The translations under genes were made by a program, and so were the position numbers. Under the pieces are notes generated by a model. That model did no database searches, was not told the DNA's origin, and worked only from the letters and a program-made list of their open reading frames with translations. A stretch of 5,989 bases of DNA from an uncultured Thermoproteales archaeon (GTDB lineage: Archaea > Thermoproteota > Thermoprotei > Thermoproteales > Thermoproteaceae): contig CAMLLK010000076.1 in the NCBI GenBank assembly GCA_946480885.1, positions 1 through 5,989 on the forward strand. Reading direction: 5' to 3'. Of this stretch, positions 5,253-5,989 are shown one piece after another (position 1 is the stretch's first letter; the number at the start of each line of letters is the position of its first letter).

Positions 5253-5831
5253 TTGGCGCGTTCCACTCGGCGACTAGGAGAGTTGCAGCTCAAACAGGAC
5301 TTCCCCGGCAAGTCTAGGAGCTGGATTAAGAGGGCCATTATGAGGCTTGGAGACGTGAGGGAGCTGAAGTTTGGGCTGTACCTAGTTGAGGGCAGGAGGG
5401 AGCTCTGCGATTGGAAGCCCCTCTACCAAGTCTGGTACTCGGAGAGGGGGGGCCGTTGGTACTGCACTTGTTACTTTTCGACGTTTGGCTTCGCAAGGCA
5501 GCGGGACGTCTGCACCCACGTGGCAGCGGTGATGTTGTATCGGCGGTATAAGAAGGCGCTGGAAAAGGCGGAGAGGAGGCGCGTATACGTGGCAGAGGCA
5601 GAGGTGGAGTGTAGAGGGCGGCTATCGGCCAACGGGGAGCTATACGCGAAGCCCGCCGCCGAGAGGGTAGACCTCACCTTCTACGCCTCGCCGCGGTACA
5701 AAATCCTCGTGATTTCAATCACGAGGCGGATAGTGGTTAAGTGCAACGGCCTTGAGGTGCTGGAGCTCGTGGGCGAGGAGGTGCCCCTCGCCACAGCCAA
5801 GTTCTTGGTGGAGAGGTGGCATGGCCGTTAA
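5253..5831 (+). CDS. SWIM zinc-finger protein
   Basis: This 192-residue protein carries one SWIM zinc finger: C71, C73, C87 and H89 in CxC-x13-CxH (WYCTCYF ... DVCTHVAAVML). SWIM domains bind zinc and mediate DNA or protein contacts; in archaea they occur in small stand-alone proteins of mostly unknown role. The region before the finger is basic (SWIKRAIMRLGDVRELKFG), and the segment after it (YRRYKKALEKAERRR) is a strongly basic helix, consistent with nucleic-acid binding. The C-terminal ~80 residues look like a separate beta-rich domain. It starts at TTG 5253, the first possible initiator in frame after the TATA-like box; ATG 5340 is an alternative that would remove 29 residues. It overlaps the next gene by 11 nt, implying an operon. 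It contains a seven-G run (5446-5452) and a perfect inverted repeat (5705-5726). Confidence 0.85.
   Translation: MARSTRRLGELQLKQDFPGKSRSWIKRAIMRLGDVRELKFGLYLVEGRRELCDWKPLYQVWYSERGGRWYCTCYFSTFGFARQRDVCTHVAAVMLYRRYKKALEKAERRRVYVAEAEVECRGRLSANGELYAKPAAERVDLTFYASPRYKILVISITRRIVVKCNGLEVLELVGEEVPLATAKFLVERWHGR
5705..5726. repeat. Perfect 10-bp inverted repeat inside the SWIM gene
   Basis: CCTCGTGATT (5705-5714) is followed by TC and then by its exact reverse complement AATCACGAGG (5717-5726). In RNA it would form a 9-bp stem with a TTCA tetraloop. It encodes ILVISITR in the C-terminal domain. It may be a binding site or structured mRNA element, or simply a coding coincidence. Confidence 0.6.
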
Positions 5832-5989
5832 AAAGACCAAGAAGGGACGGTTTGTCCTGAGACCGGCCTCCCTGGCCGATTTTCAACGCCTCTACGTAGA
5901 CGTCTTCTCCATTGCCGCCTCCCTCGCGTACCCGGAGGAGTTGTTTAAATCAGCCGCCGAAGCCGGCGTTAACGTTGTGTTTGTGGTGG
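5821..5989 (+). CDS. Truncated gene downstream of SWIM (first 56 residues)
   Basis: An ATG at 5821, inside the last codons of the SWIM gene (11-nt overlap), opens a frame that runs off the window end. The visible N-terminus is basic (MAVKKTKKGRF), then reads like a regular alpha/beta domain: a helix (SLADFQRLYVDVFSIAASL), another helix (PEELFKSAAEAG) and the start of a hydrophobic strand (VNVVFVV). I cannot assign a family from 56 residues. The overlap strongly suggests co-expression with the SWIM protein, possibly as functional partners. Confidence 0.7.
   Translation, partial: MAVKKTKKGRFVLRPASLADFQRLYVDVFSIAASLAYPEELFKSAAEAGVNVVFVV

Noticed and set aside
5471..5677. 68-codon minus-strand frame inside the SWIM gene
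   Set aside because: It is antisense to the zinc-finger region; composition is that of a shadow frame.
5705..5726. Inverted repeat considered as a CRISPR repeat
   Set aside because: Only one copy is present, it is within a coding gene, and no spacer-like periodicity surrounds it.

Overview
The window looks like chromosomal DNA from a hyperthermophilic crenarchaeon of the Thermoproteales, most likely Pyrobaculum or a close relative. The evidence is a full-length archaeal (A-type) ATP synthase B subunit, a HEPN/MNT gene pair, very tight packing of short genes on both strands, and TATA-like boxes 22-27 bp upstream of start codons with no Shine-Dalgarno sequence, which is the leaderless-mRNA pattern. 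Species was not determined. No tRNA, rRNA, CRISPR array or insertion sequence is recognisable.

Layout. (1) Positions 1-800, plus strand: the possible end of an upstream reading frame, then a HEPN-domain protein and an overlapping minimal nucleotidyltransferase (MNT), a classic toxin-antitoxin-like pair. (2) 797-1171, minus: an unrecognised small protein whose stop codon overlaps that of MNT. (3) 1172-1465: about 295 bp without a convincing gene. (4) 1466-1987, minus: an unrecognised acidic, aromatic-rich protein with its own TATA box. A possible 56-residue plus-strand ORF (2055-2225) runs into the 3' end of atpB. (5) 2189-3591, minus: atpB, apparently with a one-base frameshift close to its N-terminus. 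(6) 3636-4490, plus: a 3-hydroxyisobutyrate dehydrogenase-family reductase, divergent from atpB. (7) 4601-5214, minus: two unrecognised small proteins, the TATA box of the second being built over the stop codon of the first. (8) 5253-5989, plus: a SWIM zinc-finger protein overlapping a gene cut off by the window end.

How they work together. Only two couplings are clear: HEPN with MNT (20-nt overlap) and SWIM with the truncated gene (11-nt overlap). atpB and the dehydrogenase are linked by one shared TATA-like octamer lying exactly 22.5 bp from each start codon, so they probably share a promoter rather than a pathway. The other genes appear to be single transcription units.

The strongest points for a second look are the atpB N-terminal frameshift and the symmetric promoter that exposes it. 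Next are the uncharacterised 1172-1465 gap, a perfect 10-bp inverted repeat inside the SWIM gene, and the HEPN protein's lack of the usual modified tyrosine.
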